NCBI GenBank assembly: GCA_001051155.2
Contig: JYIP02000001.1
Coordinates: forward strand, 1,054,001-1,118,000
Direction: 5' to 3'
Length of the DNA: 64,000 nucleotides
Source: Chrysoporthe austroafricana
Taxonomy: Eukaryota; Ascomycota; Sordariomycetes; Diaporthales; Cryphonectriaceae
This document shows positions 46,367 to 58,055 of the stretch, piece by piece. The notes under the pieces are model-generated. The model was not told the origin of the DNA and made no database searches. It worked only from the letters and a program-made list of their open reading frames with translations. Position 1 is the first letter of the stretch. Each line of letters begins with the position of its first letter. A program made the position numbers and the translations under genes.

Positions 46367-47399
46367 ATGGCCCGCAGGACATCTCTGGTGGTCATCGGTG
46401 GCCTCTTCGCAGCATCCACCGCCGCGCTGAAGGACGTCCCGCCGCTAGGCCTGGGGACCTGGCTGTCAGACCGGGAGAAAGTGCCCCATGCCGTCGAGTT
46501 CGGCCTCCAGAATGGCTATGACCATATCGACGCCGCTTGGATATACCGTGAGTCCCCCTGCTCTGCGATGATATCTAGAACGAGAGGGCTGATTCAGGTG
46601 CGCCTTATCAGGGAACGAGGACAAGACCGGCAAGGGCATCGCAGCTGCCGGCCTCCCCCGTGAGGACATCTGGGTGACGTCCAAGCTGTGGAACAGCCAC
46701 CACAGGGACAGCGAGGCAAAAAAGGCCATACACGAGACGCTCGGCCGCCTCGGGCTCGATCAGCTGGACCTCTACCTCATGCACTGGCCGGTAGCGTTCG
46801 TCCCCGACAGCACGGAGCTGGACACCTCGACCTCGATTGTCGACACGTGGAAGACCATGGAGGACTTCGTCAGGGCCAACCTGACCCAGTATATCGGCAT
46901 CTCCAACTTCGCGCGCAAGGATGTGGAGACCATTCTGGAGAACTGCGAGATCTGCCCCTACGCCCACGAGTTCGAGACGCACCCGTACCTCCAGCAGCAG
47001 GACTTCGTTGACTACCACAAGGACGTCGGGGTCAAGGTTATCGCGTACTCGCCCTTCGGCAACACGAACCCCATCTACAGGCGACATGAGAATCTGGACC
47101 CGCTGCTGAAGGATCCCTTCTGGACGGACCTGGCCGACAAGAAGGGTGCTACGCCAGCGCAGGCCGTGCTGGCCTGGGGGATCCAGCGAGGCACGATTGT
47201 GATCCCCAAGAGCACTTCGGACGAGCACCTCACGGAGAATGTTGCTGCTCAGAAGATCACGTTTACGGCTGACGAGATGGAGGCAATTGGCAAGCGGGAC
47301 AAGAAAGCCCGGTTCAGCAATCCCAGCAAGCAGTGGGGCGTACAGCTCTTTGCCGACCTGGATGACCACATTGACTCGCAAGATATTGATGAGCTGTAA
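46367..47399 (+). CDS. Aldo-keto reductase with an apparent signal peptide
   Basis: Two exons, 46367-46547 and 46612-47399, with a 64-nt intron, give 322 residues. Motifs: PPLGLGTWLSDREKVPHAVE, the catalytic Asp/Tyr in HIDAAWIYRNEDKTGKG (split by the intron), the Lys in WVTSKLWNSHHRD, the His in LDLYLMHWPVAFVPD, IGISNFARKDVETIL, IAYSPFGN and the NADP-binding GTIVIPKSTSDEHL. The tetrad D-Y-K-H is complete. Reductases of this type convert carbonyls to alcohols with NADPH. Before the barrel the protein begins MARRTSLVVIGGLFAASTAA, which looks like a signal peptide rather than the usual short hairpin start; see findings. It is closest to the fungal AKR group that also includes glycerol dehydrogenase-like enzymes. 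Confidence 0.93.
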
Positions 47400-47707
47400 T
47401 CGGGAGGTAATCTCTGAGGCTGCTATAGCTTTTATAGCCTACATAATGCTGTACCGGAATAATTGGGATTAGACTGAGAACATGTGTACACACAAAGGGG
47501 CCGTCTCTCATAGGCGTTCGCGGGGTTTGTAGCGGTTGAGTGTAAGAAACATCGCATAGCGGCCGTTATTCATCATGACTTTTCCCAAAAGGTTGTCCAA
47601 TTCCAGGCCAGTGAGCGTCCTTACCAACATCATAAGGGTCCATGTGAAAATCTGTCGCTCCAGCTCCTCCTCGCTTGTACACCTTACATATAGCCAAATC
47701 TCAGTGC
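47400..47707. other. Short convergent 3' spacer
   Basis: 308 bp between the stops of the AKR (+) and the kinase gene (-). No coding or structural signal beyond ordinary 3' UTR sequence. Confidence 0.5.
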
Positions 47708-50700
47708 TCAACCTCCACCGTCAGATCCGAGGCCAGTATGCCTCCCCTCTTGTTGGAACTGCCTGAACAGCCTCAGCTGCAGCTTCTGCACGATATCCAC
47801 CACACGCCGGGTCTGCGTCTCATCCCCAAAGAACTTGAAGTCTCTCTGTACCTGCCTCTCCAGCTCCCGCTGGACCCGCGGCGGGAGGCTGCGGCTCAGG
47901 TACTGCTCATAGCCAGACGGGCTGCAGAACCAAGCATCACCGTCAGGGGAATCATTGTTCAGCTTGGTCACCGGATGTTCGGCCGGGTTGCGGGGCTCAG
48001 ATGGGTCATCTTCATAGACTGTAAGGGAACAGGGTCAGCACGTTGCCCAGAGTGCGGTGGCAGGTTTTCTATGTGTTTTGTTTAACTTACAAGGCGTGGG
48101 CAGCGAGTCCAGGCTCGAGTCTGGGAAGAGCACCATGTACACTTCGTTCCACCTTTGCTCTTCGGTGGTGTTTGGAGGCACCCGTTTCTTCACCCTCAGC
48201 GCATCCTCTTGTGACGGCATCATCGTTCCCTCTGGGAACGCATCCGTCCTCGTGTCGCAAGGGACCTCAGCCCGTTGGTGAGCGAGGAGCTCCGCTGCGC
48301 TCTTGCAGCGCTTCATGCAGCGGCTGCACGTGTGCTTGCCAATGGTGTGACACCGATATAGATGTTCTCTGTCGTGGAATTAGCGAGGGCCCTATACGAT
48401 AAACAAGTAGTTGGTTATGGCGTACTTCACCCGATGCACCGTAGGCCAGCCTGGCCCACAACACGTTCGTTTCTGACGGAACTTGCCCTGGTTATTTTTG
48501 TAATAAGGACAAGCAAACCTCTTTTCGGGCTTCTTCCCACTCGCCTCGACTACAGGCGATTCTACCGTCGAAGAGCTGCTCGTCGTCCGGGGCGAGTGCT
48601 CACTGGGGCTCGTCATCGACGTCTTGGGCGAGACGCGCCTGTCGGGTTCGTCCGTAACATCCTCAACCACCCGCTTCCTCTTCTTCTCAACGCCGCCGGC
48701 CGAGCCCGTATTGGTGTTGTTCTGATTCCATGCGACGGGGGCGGTGTAGTTCCAACTACCCAGTAGGTCAGCACAGCTCAGGCTCGTGTAGGAACCACCC
48801 GGCAGGATCGGCGCAGTATTCCACTGTCCCAACGCGGCGACGTCATCTATTGAGGAGAAGTGCCACGCACTGGGCGCAGCCACGTCCTCGGTGACTGCGT
48901 TAAAGTTTGAGCTGGCGAACTCGTCCAGACTTCCGGACGACATGGCGGCAAGTTCGTTGCTGCTACTGGTCGAGCTCCCGACATCCCAGGGAGCGTTGAC
49001 GACGGGGCTCGGCAGACAGTAGACGTCGCTTTCCAAGCACTTGCGGGTAAGCTTGTTTAGGTGGTCGGCAACTTCGGCACCGGAGGCACGGGTGAGGTAG
49101 GCGTTTTCGACGATGAACATGCGGTGAGTGATATAGTCGAGGAAGTCGCGGATGAACTGAGAAGCATTCTTATGGCGATATAGGTCGTTGATCCACTTGA
49201 GTCCATGATTAGTACGCGAGCATGCCGGCAGGACGAAGGTAGAGGAAGGGTAGGGGGTTGAGACGATGAGAGGGTTGTAGTGTCAAGGCATGGAGAGCTG
49301 GAAGATAGGGAAAGATGATATAAGAAGGCTAAGAGAGAGATAAAATTGTCTCTGAGTGACTCACGGCAAGGACAGACTCCTTTAGGGTAGCTCCAACTCC
49401 ACCAGTCTGGCTTTCGTCGATGAATGTCTCGAAATACTCGTCGGACAATTTGCCCGCCGCTGTCCTCGTCGTCCTCCGCCTCGCGAACTCCGTCAGGCCG
49501 CTAGGCCCCAACAGGAACCAGGTCACGAACTCTAGGTACGTGCAGCCTAGGCCCCAAACATCCCAAGAACGTGACACAGGCCTGAGCTTGGTATCGTACT
49601 CAGGCGGCCTGTAAGCGACCGTGATCTGCTTGAGGGGGTCGGGGTTCGAAGACGCGTCGAAGAATTCACCACCACCGAAATCACCGATACTCATGACGCA
49701 CTCGTCCGCCACCGACGACGGGCTACCGCTGCGGGAGCTGCGCTCGGAGTAGGGGCTCGAGCTGCTCCCGCCCTCGGACATGTGCGGCAGCCCCATGGCC
49801 AGCGCCTTCTTCTGCAGGCCCTTGCTGAAGATGAAGATGTTCTCAGGTTTGATATCACCGTGGATACCGAACTTGTTCATGGCCATGCGCTGCTTGTCGC
49901 TCGGCCCGTCGGCAGGGTTGTGCATCCAGCTCTCGGCACCAGCGTGGACCGACTTCAGGGCGGAGGCGATACTGGCACACTGGCTCGCCAGCCAGCGCAT
50001 CTCCTCCTTGCCCGCCTGCGGGTTCGGCGTGGACTGCCAGAGCCTTCTAAGATCACCGTCGGCCCAAGGGAAGACCAAGTGGTAGTAGCCCTTGTATTTG
50101 TACGTAGCCAATAGCGAGAGGAGGTTGGGATGCTCAGCATTGTGCAGGCGCAGCAGGTTGCGCACCTCGCGACGGAAGGCCTCGTCGTCCTTCGACTTGA
50201 GCCTCTTGATGGCGAAGTAGGGGTTGTTTGGCACCAGCGCGTTGACATTCTGGAACTTGTGGTGCGCCTCGTGGATCTTGACCTTCCAGACCTCAGAGTT
50301 ACCGCCCTTGTAGTGGTCGCGTGCCTTGTTCTGCCAGGACTCAGTGTAGGGAAGCACAGTCGCCTCCTCGAGGTCGAGGAAGTCGCCTTCCTGCTCCTCA
50401 GAGATCTCCCGGAAGACGGGACTGCAGACGCGCCACTGGAGCCGTTCAAAGGCCTCAATCTCGCCTTGCGACCAGCCCCTGAAGCAGCGCAGCTGCGCGC
50501 CTAAGGCATCCCTCCTGCGGAGCTGGAAGAGAGACTCCCCGCCGGGGGCGCTGGCCACTTTGACCTTTACCAGCGGCCTGTCGTTGTCGGCGAGCCCCTC
50601 TGAGGAGAAGTCGGTGATCCTGTCAGGCATGTCCAATAAGATGAGGATGGCGAAGGTCCGCAGGAGGCCGACTTGAAGGGGGCTGTCCTTCCGGAAGTCC

Positions 50701-51496
50701 TTGAGCGTGATCTGTGCGGCAAGCTGCCGTAGCTCCTTGGTTGGCATGGAAGAAAAGTGCTTCTGAAGTTCTTTCGTGACGTTCTGCTGCGACAATATGG
50801 TCCTGAGCGCATCTTCTGGAATGAAAAGTTGGCCGCCGTCACCTCGGACCATCGCGTTGTTCAGCCGGTCCTTCAGCGAAGAGGTCAAGTCACTATCCGC
50901 CGTGGGTATGGACCATGTCGACAAGTCAAGGGCGTTGTCTACTGGCACAATGGGTTGCTGTATGTCTGGAACGACCGAGCTCATGTGCGCGCCGGCGAAG
51001 TCAAAGGATTCAACGCCAGCCGCCGAGGCCTCGGTCATGTGTCTGGCGCTGTCCTGAGTCTGGTGATGTGACAGGCCAGTGCTGCAAGAGTCGAACGGCC
51101 CGAAGAAGAGGTTGTCATCGCTGAAGCCGAAGGAGTCAAGAGTGTTGACTGTATCCTGTGTGGTGTAGAAGTGGTTCAGGGCAGCAGTCTGCGAGGGTCA
51201 GTCAGTCGCTGGTGTGCGGTGCTACGGCCGAGGTCTTCGCGAGTGCAAGCAGAGCACCCGTCCGTGGATGACCAGACTTACCGAGTCGTGCTGTGAAGAC
51301 TGTTAGCATAGACTTGGATGATATAATCGAGAAGGTCGGCACCGCATACCCAAAAGTTATCCAACTCGGACTCCGCCGACGAGGTCGACGTCCATCGTGA
51401 CTCAGCAGCTTTGGGCGTCTTCTCTCGGATGGCTCCAGTGACCGGCAGCGCAGCACCAGCGAGGGCGGCGTCGAGGTCCATTTCAGGGGCTGTCAT
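47708..51496 (-). CDS. Protein kinase fused to a C2H2-like zinc-finger region
   Basis: Six exons (51496-51350, 51290-51282, 51188-49365, 49195-48426, 48368-48091, 48018-47708) give 1,112 residues; every phase closes. Residues 1-340 have no known domain. The kinase domain (about 340-700) shows YKGGNSEVWKV, FAIKRL, REVRNLLRLH, IHGDIKPENIFIF (HGD where HRD is usual), IGDFGGGEFF, VAYRPPEYD and WDVWGLGCTYLEF. After a Ser-rich linker comes KRFACPYYKNN, RTCCGPGWPTVHRVK and, across an intron, EHLYRCHTIGKHTCSRCMKR. This Cys/His region is typical of fungal proteins of the 'HRVKEHLYRxH' class, often attached to kinases, NACHT or het-like modules. The tail is charged and predicted helical (PRVQRELERQVQRDFKFFGD). 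Catalysis is plausible since Lys and DFG are kept. It is probably a nuclear or cytosolic signalling protein; the target is unknown. Confidence 0.85.
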
Positions 51497-53100
51497 GGTT
51501 GGCAGATCCTCCCGGTGAGTATTTCTGGACCAAGACTGAACAGACAAGGCTCAGAAGGTTATCCGAGCACAATTGAGCATCAACAGAATTTCGCATCAAC
51601 AAGACCCCGGAGAGGATAGTAACAGGCTGACCGTTCCATATCAATCATCTCGCGCCCATCCGAGTCCAGTCATAGCCGTCCAGCCCCTGCTTCCACGCGG
51701 ACGAACCAGAATCTTCCATGTGGGGAGGCAGAGCCGTCTTCCTGCGCATTCGCGCACTGAGAGAGCTAAGGCGCAGATCCTTCCGTTCTGCTAGGCCGTG
51801 GAGGGGATGGCGGCGTCGTGGTCCGCCTGCTGACATCCAACATGGGGCCAGCCTGCTTGTGCCACAGAGAGGGCGCTGGTCTGGGGTTGTCGTGCGCAAC
51901 TGCGCACAGCGCAGACTGTCAGGCTAGTACGTCCGTATATGCCTGTATGCATGCATGAGCGGCTAAGTCGAGTAAGTAATGTCGCCTCCGAGATGTGTGT
52001 TGCTACAATAGTGCATACTTGACGTTGAGATGCCGGTAGGTGTCCCTACACAGCTGCCGCGGCCCCTTCAGAGCAGCGTCCGTCCGGTCCTCCTTCATCA
52101 CGCTGTCAAGTTACACTTCGCGTGAGGGGATCCGCAGAACGGCCACATTTCCCCGGCAAGAACCCATCTTCTGGATTCGACATGCCCAGGAGCACCAATA
52201 TCTGACCACCAACCCTTTAGGCTGGTTGCCTATATCCTTACCGTGTCCACTCTGCTACCTTTCACATCCCATTTCCAGAACAACACACAACACACAGACA
52301 GACAGATACACGCCATCGAATCGGACTCCTTGAGACTGCTCGTCTGCACACAGGCATTACTACATATTCCAAACTCAACCACCCACTACCTTTGAATTTT
52401 TTGGTGTCCTTCAACCCACTCGCTCCACATCAGCTAGCTTGCCTACTCCTTCTTGCGTCTTTCAACCGCAGGGGTATCATAATTTGACCGTTCACCTCGC
52501 CCGCGCGCATTTCCTTTGGATCGGGGCTTTCCACCGCTGTCTCGCCCAGTCACTAGTGGTGATATTTTCCTCCGCGTTGTGACTTGCTCCAACGTCTGGC
52601 GTATCCCATTGATTGCTGGTTCCTGCCTGTCTACCAACCGGATCCGGGTGGCGGGAAGGCTATCGACCTATCCGAGTCAAGGAGAATCTTGAAAGGGAGG
52701 TTGGATGAAGAAACTTTTTTTTCTTCAGGAGAATAGGAAAATCGATCCAAAAAAAAAACCATGTGGTACATCGTGAGTCGTGCCGTCTGCCCGTGGCTGA
52801 ATGGACCAGAGCCGGGGCCGCGGCTGGTAGAATAAATCGAATTGTACCAAGAACAAAACTGAAATCAAAGACGAGCAGAGGATGAGTATTAAAAGTTCGA
52901 CTATCCAGGTACAGGACGGCGGCGGATCAGAAGACAGCTGGTACTTCGAGGACAACAGCCGGTCTGCTCGCGGGCCAGGGCCTGTGCTGCCGTCTCTGCA
53001 GCGCTCAGGGATTGACCGGCTGGGGCAAAGTCTCCTCGTTCAAATTGATCGAACGATGAAGGTCGAGAGCGATCCCTGAGCGCTGTGCATCCTCTACAAC
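51497..53100. other. 1.6 kb intergenic, kinase promoter and GIS2 3' region
   Basis: The part next to 51497 is the kinase gene's promoter and leader. Short ORFs (51573-51927, 52040-52333, 52443-52637, 52725-52955) lack motifs. A/T-rich homopolymers occur around 52715-52760. Nothing else is supported. Confidence 0.5.
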
Positions 53101-53862
53101 CTATGCAGCAGGAGCAATAGGAGCGGCGACAGGGGGGGGAACGGCGCTCAGGTCGGCCTCCGTAGGAAGAGCCTCGGCCTCGGCCTGCTTGTTCGGGCAG
53201 TCTCTCGCTATATGGCCAGGCTGGTTGCAGGTGTAGCAAGCCTTGCCGGCGGTGCTGAGAGGGCCTCCGCCGGGAGCCTGGCATTCCTTGGAGATGTGGC
53301 CCAGCTTCCCGCACGCGTAGCATTTCATAGCCTGCGCCTGACAGTCGCGAGCGAAGTGGTTAGGACCACCGCACTTGTAGCAAGTGGGACGGGGACCGCC
53401 GCTGAAGCCGCCACGCCCGAACCCACCAAAGCCCCCTCGGCCGGGATGGGCACCACGGCCAAAAGCCGTACGAGGCTGTTGGCATTCACGCTGCGAAATA
53501 ATGAGTATACCAAATACCGGAGCAGCAAGGGGGCTCTCTTACGGCCAAGTGACCCATCTGGTTGCAGTTGTAACAACGGCCGTTCGGGCCAGAGCCGTTC
53601 AGCCTGAGAGTTGGGCAATCGGCCTGAACGTGACCTAGTCCTTGACAGTGGTAGCACTGCTTCGCATCCGTGGTACGGGGCAGCGGGCACTGGTTCGACT
53701 CGTGTCCGGGCTGCTTGCCTAATGACGACTGTCAGTAGATTCCCAACAAGGAGATATGGATCGGGACTCACAGTTGTAGCAGAGGCGCTCAGACGAGGAG
53801 CAAACTTCGGCATAGTGGCCGACATTGCCGCACTTGTAGCAGGCGCGACGCGAGAGAGACAT
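53101..53862 (-). CDS. gis2: CCHC zinc-knuckle nucleic-acid-binding protein (CNBP/GIS2 type)
   Basis: Three exons, 53862-53772, 53718-53543 and 53490-53101, give 218 residues. Seven CCHC knuckles can be read: CYKCGNVGHYAEVC, CYNCKQPGHESNQC (split by intron 1), CYHCQGLGHVQADC, CYNCNQMGHLAREC (split by intron 2), CYKCGGPNHFARDC, CYACGKLGHISKEC and CYTCNQPGHIARDC. Between knuckles four and five lies an RGG-like spacer (GRGGFGGFGRGGFSGG). The tail is Ala/Pro-rich and short. Yeast Gis2 and human CNBP bind single-stranded nucleic acid and mRNA and influence translation. The seven-knuckle layout with an internal RGG box matches this family, so the ortholog call is strong. Confidence 0.95.
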
Positions 53863-56264
53863 CTTGTTGTCTATCTTGTCTGTCCAGACACGATTAGCGA
53901 CCGGCTACTCAGCTAACTGTTTTTTCAGTACACTCCTCCATGGTCATGGCCACTGGTGATGGCGAGTCTATGTCTCAGGGATTGTGTAACGATGGGCCGT
54001 CCAGGACAGTCAGAGGGTGGTGCTGCTGCATGGACATCAGTGCTATACAGTCCGTCCAAAACAGGCATGGTCCGCAACGCTGCCGTCTAAGGTGTGACGA
54101 TGGAGGTACATCAGATCAGCGCCCCGCGGGAAGGTAACAGTGGCATCTGCCACAGATCAAACAACGGCCGGGATTGGGACGCAATCGGCTGGTCGCGCAT
54201 GACTCGGCCCTTGACGGACCGTACCATGCATATTGTCGGTGTAACAACCGGCGTACAGCGCTCTGTATCCGCTAATGGTCCCTGCTCTTGCGTTGCTGCT
54301 TGATCTCGCATGTGCCTCGGCCACTGCGACCCGTCCGTGGAACTAGATCTGGCGTATCGGGGTTCGACACCACAACGGGGTGCTGGCCTCATCCGCGACG
54401 AGGGCAACAAGGTTCAGCCAGCGCGCAGTCTGTCGGCGTGACCCGGCATCGATGCGATGGTAAGCGCAGTCGCATTATGACGGCATCCCATGCTCCCACG
54501 ACGTCGGCCGTCTTGCGCACTGCGCAGTCAGTGGCTGCGGTCATCCGGATCAAGAAGGGCCACGGTCCTCGGACTGACGGATCGCGTGTCGCACGCCGTG
54601 TCGTGTAGGCGATGCGCCAGTCTTTCGCGCGGCCGAGGTGGAGGTCTTCTCGCGCACCACGTCTGGCTGATCAACTCCGCGGGTGTACTCGGAACGCTTG
54701 GTATGGTCCCGAGCACGCTGCTCGTCTAGGTCGTCCGGAATATTCGCGCTCGGCGACGGCGGCGTAGGGTATTCGGCGCCAGATAGAATCCCGCAGATGA
54801 CCATGACCACGGAGAGGAGGAGTGCCGGCTGGCTTGAGGATGGACGTGTGTGAAGCAGGGCCGGGATGAGATGAGACCAATGGCGAGAATAATAACATAC
54901 CCAGTGCAGTGCTATGCCGTGCTGTGTGCTGTGCGCGCGAAGCTCCCGGAAACAACAAGGCTGGGGAAAATTCTGTCCGACCTCGACCTGGACTCCGGCT
55001 TCTTCCTTCTTCTTCGGCTGCTTCTGCCGTTGACTCTTATCAACCTTGAACCTGTCCGTCGACCACTTCCGAACGTCTCCTACCACAACCAAGAAAAAAT
55101 ACCCAAAACAGGTCTTCCAGAGGAGAGAGGACACGGAGGGATGCGATTCTGAGGAGAGGGAGGAGAGTGTCGGGAGGAGGGTGAGGGGAGGTGGCCAGGG
55201 CCCAGTAATAACAGACCCGTCTAACCCACTAAGCCTTGGCGCCTCAAGAACCCGGAGGAAGGGCCCTCCCTGTGGCCTTCAGGGCCTGGAAGAGCACGCA
55301 CTGCACGCTCCTGCAGGGGTGCTCTACCACACTACCACGGTGGGGAGACCCAGTAACCCAACGGCCAATCCCCCTGCGCGCTGCAGTGTCGCGCCTATCT
55401 TACTGGGCAGCTGGGTACCACGACGTAGTGCTGTGTAGTGCTGCCGGTAGCGCGCTACCGACTTCGTACCCACCATGCAGCAGCGCACCACGTGTGCAAC
55501 ACGACGTTGCAACAGGAGAAACTTGAGGCTGAAGGAAGACAGACACCAGGAACGCCCGCATGATACATAGCAAGGCTCGATAGACACATATCTGTACGAT
55601 AACCTAAGCAGATGCACGTCAAAAGTGCATGGCCTTACCTTGCGGGGTCCTCACACTGCTGCCCAACCTGCCTCCTGGTGGTCTGCAGCGTGAGCATCGT
55701 GCGCTCTACGTATGTCCCCCCACAGCCCAGATCTAGGTGTTATCTCTTAGCAGCCCATGGAACACTCCGCGCCATCCGCCTCTCCGCTGGCGCGCCTACC
55801 GAGCCGATGGCTTGCCGGACTGTAGCGCACGCAGCACAACGGCAGGGTGAGACGAGGAGCCTGATGAAGAGCACAGCCGCGTCCAGCATCGTCGAAAACG
55901 CCGTCGGTCCAGGATCAAGGAGGCCGGAAGACTACTTAACATGGAAAGTTTGGGGGCTCTCTCGGAGAAATGCTCTCCTGCTGGTCTCATTGTCTTCCCT
56001 CTGATACAGTGTCCTCTTGTATCCTACGAGAGGAATTCCTTCCCCCCCTCCCACACAGCAGGCCTCAAGCGCCGAGGAAAGAGATGCAGACAGGTACGCC
56101 TGTCGGACAAGGCTCCATCCCAGTAACAGCGGTACATACGCTTCCGATCAGGCATCGGCGGCAGATGAATTCCTTCCTCCTCCACCCTGAACACCAATGC
56201 TATAGAAATGCACACTTGAAATCATCCCTATCCGTACATACACATCCGTACAAACTACATGTGG
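53863..56264. other. 2.4 kb intergenic upstream of GIS2
   Basis: GIS2 promoter on the left. A minus ORF at 54550-55134 (194 codons) lacks a domain and is not called. A perfect 16-bp palindrome, CGGTAGCGCGCTACCG, sits at 55445-55460. The right-hand part is 3' UTR of the next gene. Confidence 0.45.
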
Positions 56265-58055
56265 TCACCTGCTCGGCGGGGTTGCGACCCTTCCCATCTC
56301 AGACGGGTGCACCGGCAGCGGCGACGGCATAGGCATAGGCACGATCTCGACGTTCGACAGGGGGGCGATGGACCGCGGCCGCGCCTCAACGACGTAGCTC
56401 ACGCCGTCCTCGGATGCGTACGAGGGCGGGCGGGGCCCATTGCGTGTCCGCGAGGAGGAGGAGGATCCCTCCCTGCCCGAGGAATACACGCTCTCCGACC
56501 CGTATTCGTCTTCACCGGGCAGGCGCTCCTCGTCGATCGTGGACGTAGGAGCCTCGGTGTTGCGCTGCCAGTAGATGCGGTTGGGGTCGACGCGCTAAGG
56601 GCGAAGAAGCGTGGTCAGCACAAACGTGTGTCGTTCCGTGGTCACACTCATACGACACCACCACCAGTGAAATAAGAACTCACCACACTCTCCCTCCAGA
56701 GCCCATAGGCCGGCGGGTTCGTCTTGGTCGCCTCACTCTCGATACCCGCAGCCTCCTCGTCGCGGGCGAGCACCACGCGGATCGGCTGCCGGGGGATCGC
56801 GTACCCGCCGGGGCCGTACATCTGCGGGAGCCGGCTGCGGCGGCGCTCCTCCACGGGCTTGGGCCGGAAAATCTGCAGGCACAGGCGGATGAGGCCTTGG
56901 AAGAAGAAGATGGCCGCAAAAAGGATGATGAGGATAAGGAGGACGGAGAACTCGCTGTTGGTGATGTTTTTGGTCGCGGAGAGGGCGAGGTCTGCGGGAG
57001 ATCAGGTCAGCGTCTCGCAGATCCATGGCAGGGAATGCACGCAGTGGTAGTCGGGTGGGCTTGTACTCACAAACAGCCAACAAGAGCATCAAAAACGTCC
57101 CCGACACGAAGCACTGCAGAATCTGCGACCGGATCTTCCGGCTCTTGATCCACGGGAAGCAGAACAAGAAGTGCTTCGGGTGCGGTCTGTCGCTTCCCTC
57201 CTCGTCACCATCCTCGATGTCTCTAAGGCGCTGCCTTTCCCTCCTACGCCTTCTTCTTGCCTCGCGCTCCTCTACTGTTTCTCCCTCACGTCGATGCCGA
57301 CGTCGCCGGTCGCTGCTGCCGCGCTGCCGCCTACGCCGCCCATCCGCCGCCATCTCAGCTAGCTGCGTCTCGGCCGGGTCCGTCGCCGTGAAGAAGCCCC
57401 GGGCTTGTCTGTCTCCAACAGGGTATAACTCGTCTGCCTCGTCGCTACCAAGTCGAGTTGTGGAAACCTGTCGCGGAACAAGTGCCCGTGGAGGTTCGGT
57501 AACCGTCATCGATTCCGCCGGTGGTGTGTGCGGTCGACACGCCGGTGACGGTGGTTCTCTCTGCGGTGCCCTCCTTTCGAAAATAGGTCTCGATGTCGGT
57601 GGGCCGTTGGAACCCTGCGTCCATGTTCGCTGGAGCCCAGGAAGGTGCAGCCGTGTGCTAGGCAGATCAAGCACAACACTATACCTGTCGGGGAGCGTCG
57701 ATTCTCGCCGTATCTCTCGTCCAAAGTCCTCGTCTTCATCCTCCGGGTTGGGGCTGTTGCCCGGCCGTGGTACAGTCGGGGCAGTGTTGGCTCTCGACGC
57801 CCGCGCGGCCTGCGTCTCTGGCCAATCTGTACTAGCTGTACTCGTCCCATCGGTCGTGCTAGAGAACCGAAATCTAGAGGGTATGCTTGACATCCGTCTG
57901 GGCATCAAGCGGGACAGGCCGCCCCCGGGCCGTTCGGACATCTCTGGCTCGGTCGCGGGCTCTCGTGGAGACAGCGGTTGGGTTTCGATGTCGTCTGCCT
58001 GACCACTGGCAGCGGCAGCCGGGTCTAGTCGGCGCAGAACGACGCGGCTGAACAT
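56265..58055 (-). CDS. Two-TM membrane protein with disordered Arg-rich N-terminus
   Basis: Three exons, 58055-57071, 56991-56684 and 56594-56265, give 540 residues. The first 290 residues are polar and disordered (many Pro, Ser, Arg), ending in a strongly basic stretch (REARRRRRRERQRLRD). TM1 is split by intron 1 (ILQCFVSGTFLMLLLAV, continuing YLALSATKN). TM2 is FSVLLILIILFAAIFFFQGL. After it comes RPKPVEERRRSRLPQMYGPG and a Pro-containing region (IPRQPIRVVLARDEE), which resembles conserved fungal membrane proteins of unknown function. The C-terminus is Ser/Glu-rich with PRPPSYASEDGVSYVVEARP, a PPxY-like region that could recruit Rsp5-type ubiquitin ligases. No enzymatic motif is present. 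A 325-codon plus-strand ORF over exon 1 is an antisense shadow. Confidence 0.8.

Noticed and set aside
54550..55134. 194-codon minus ORF
   Set aside because: No domain, unusual composition, overlapped by several equally open frames in G/C-rich DNA.
57025..58002. 325-codon plus-strand ORF
   Set aside because: Antisense to exon 1 of the two-TM membrane protein; Ser/Arg-rich complement of a disordered region.
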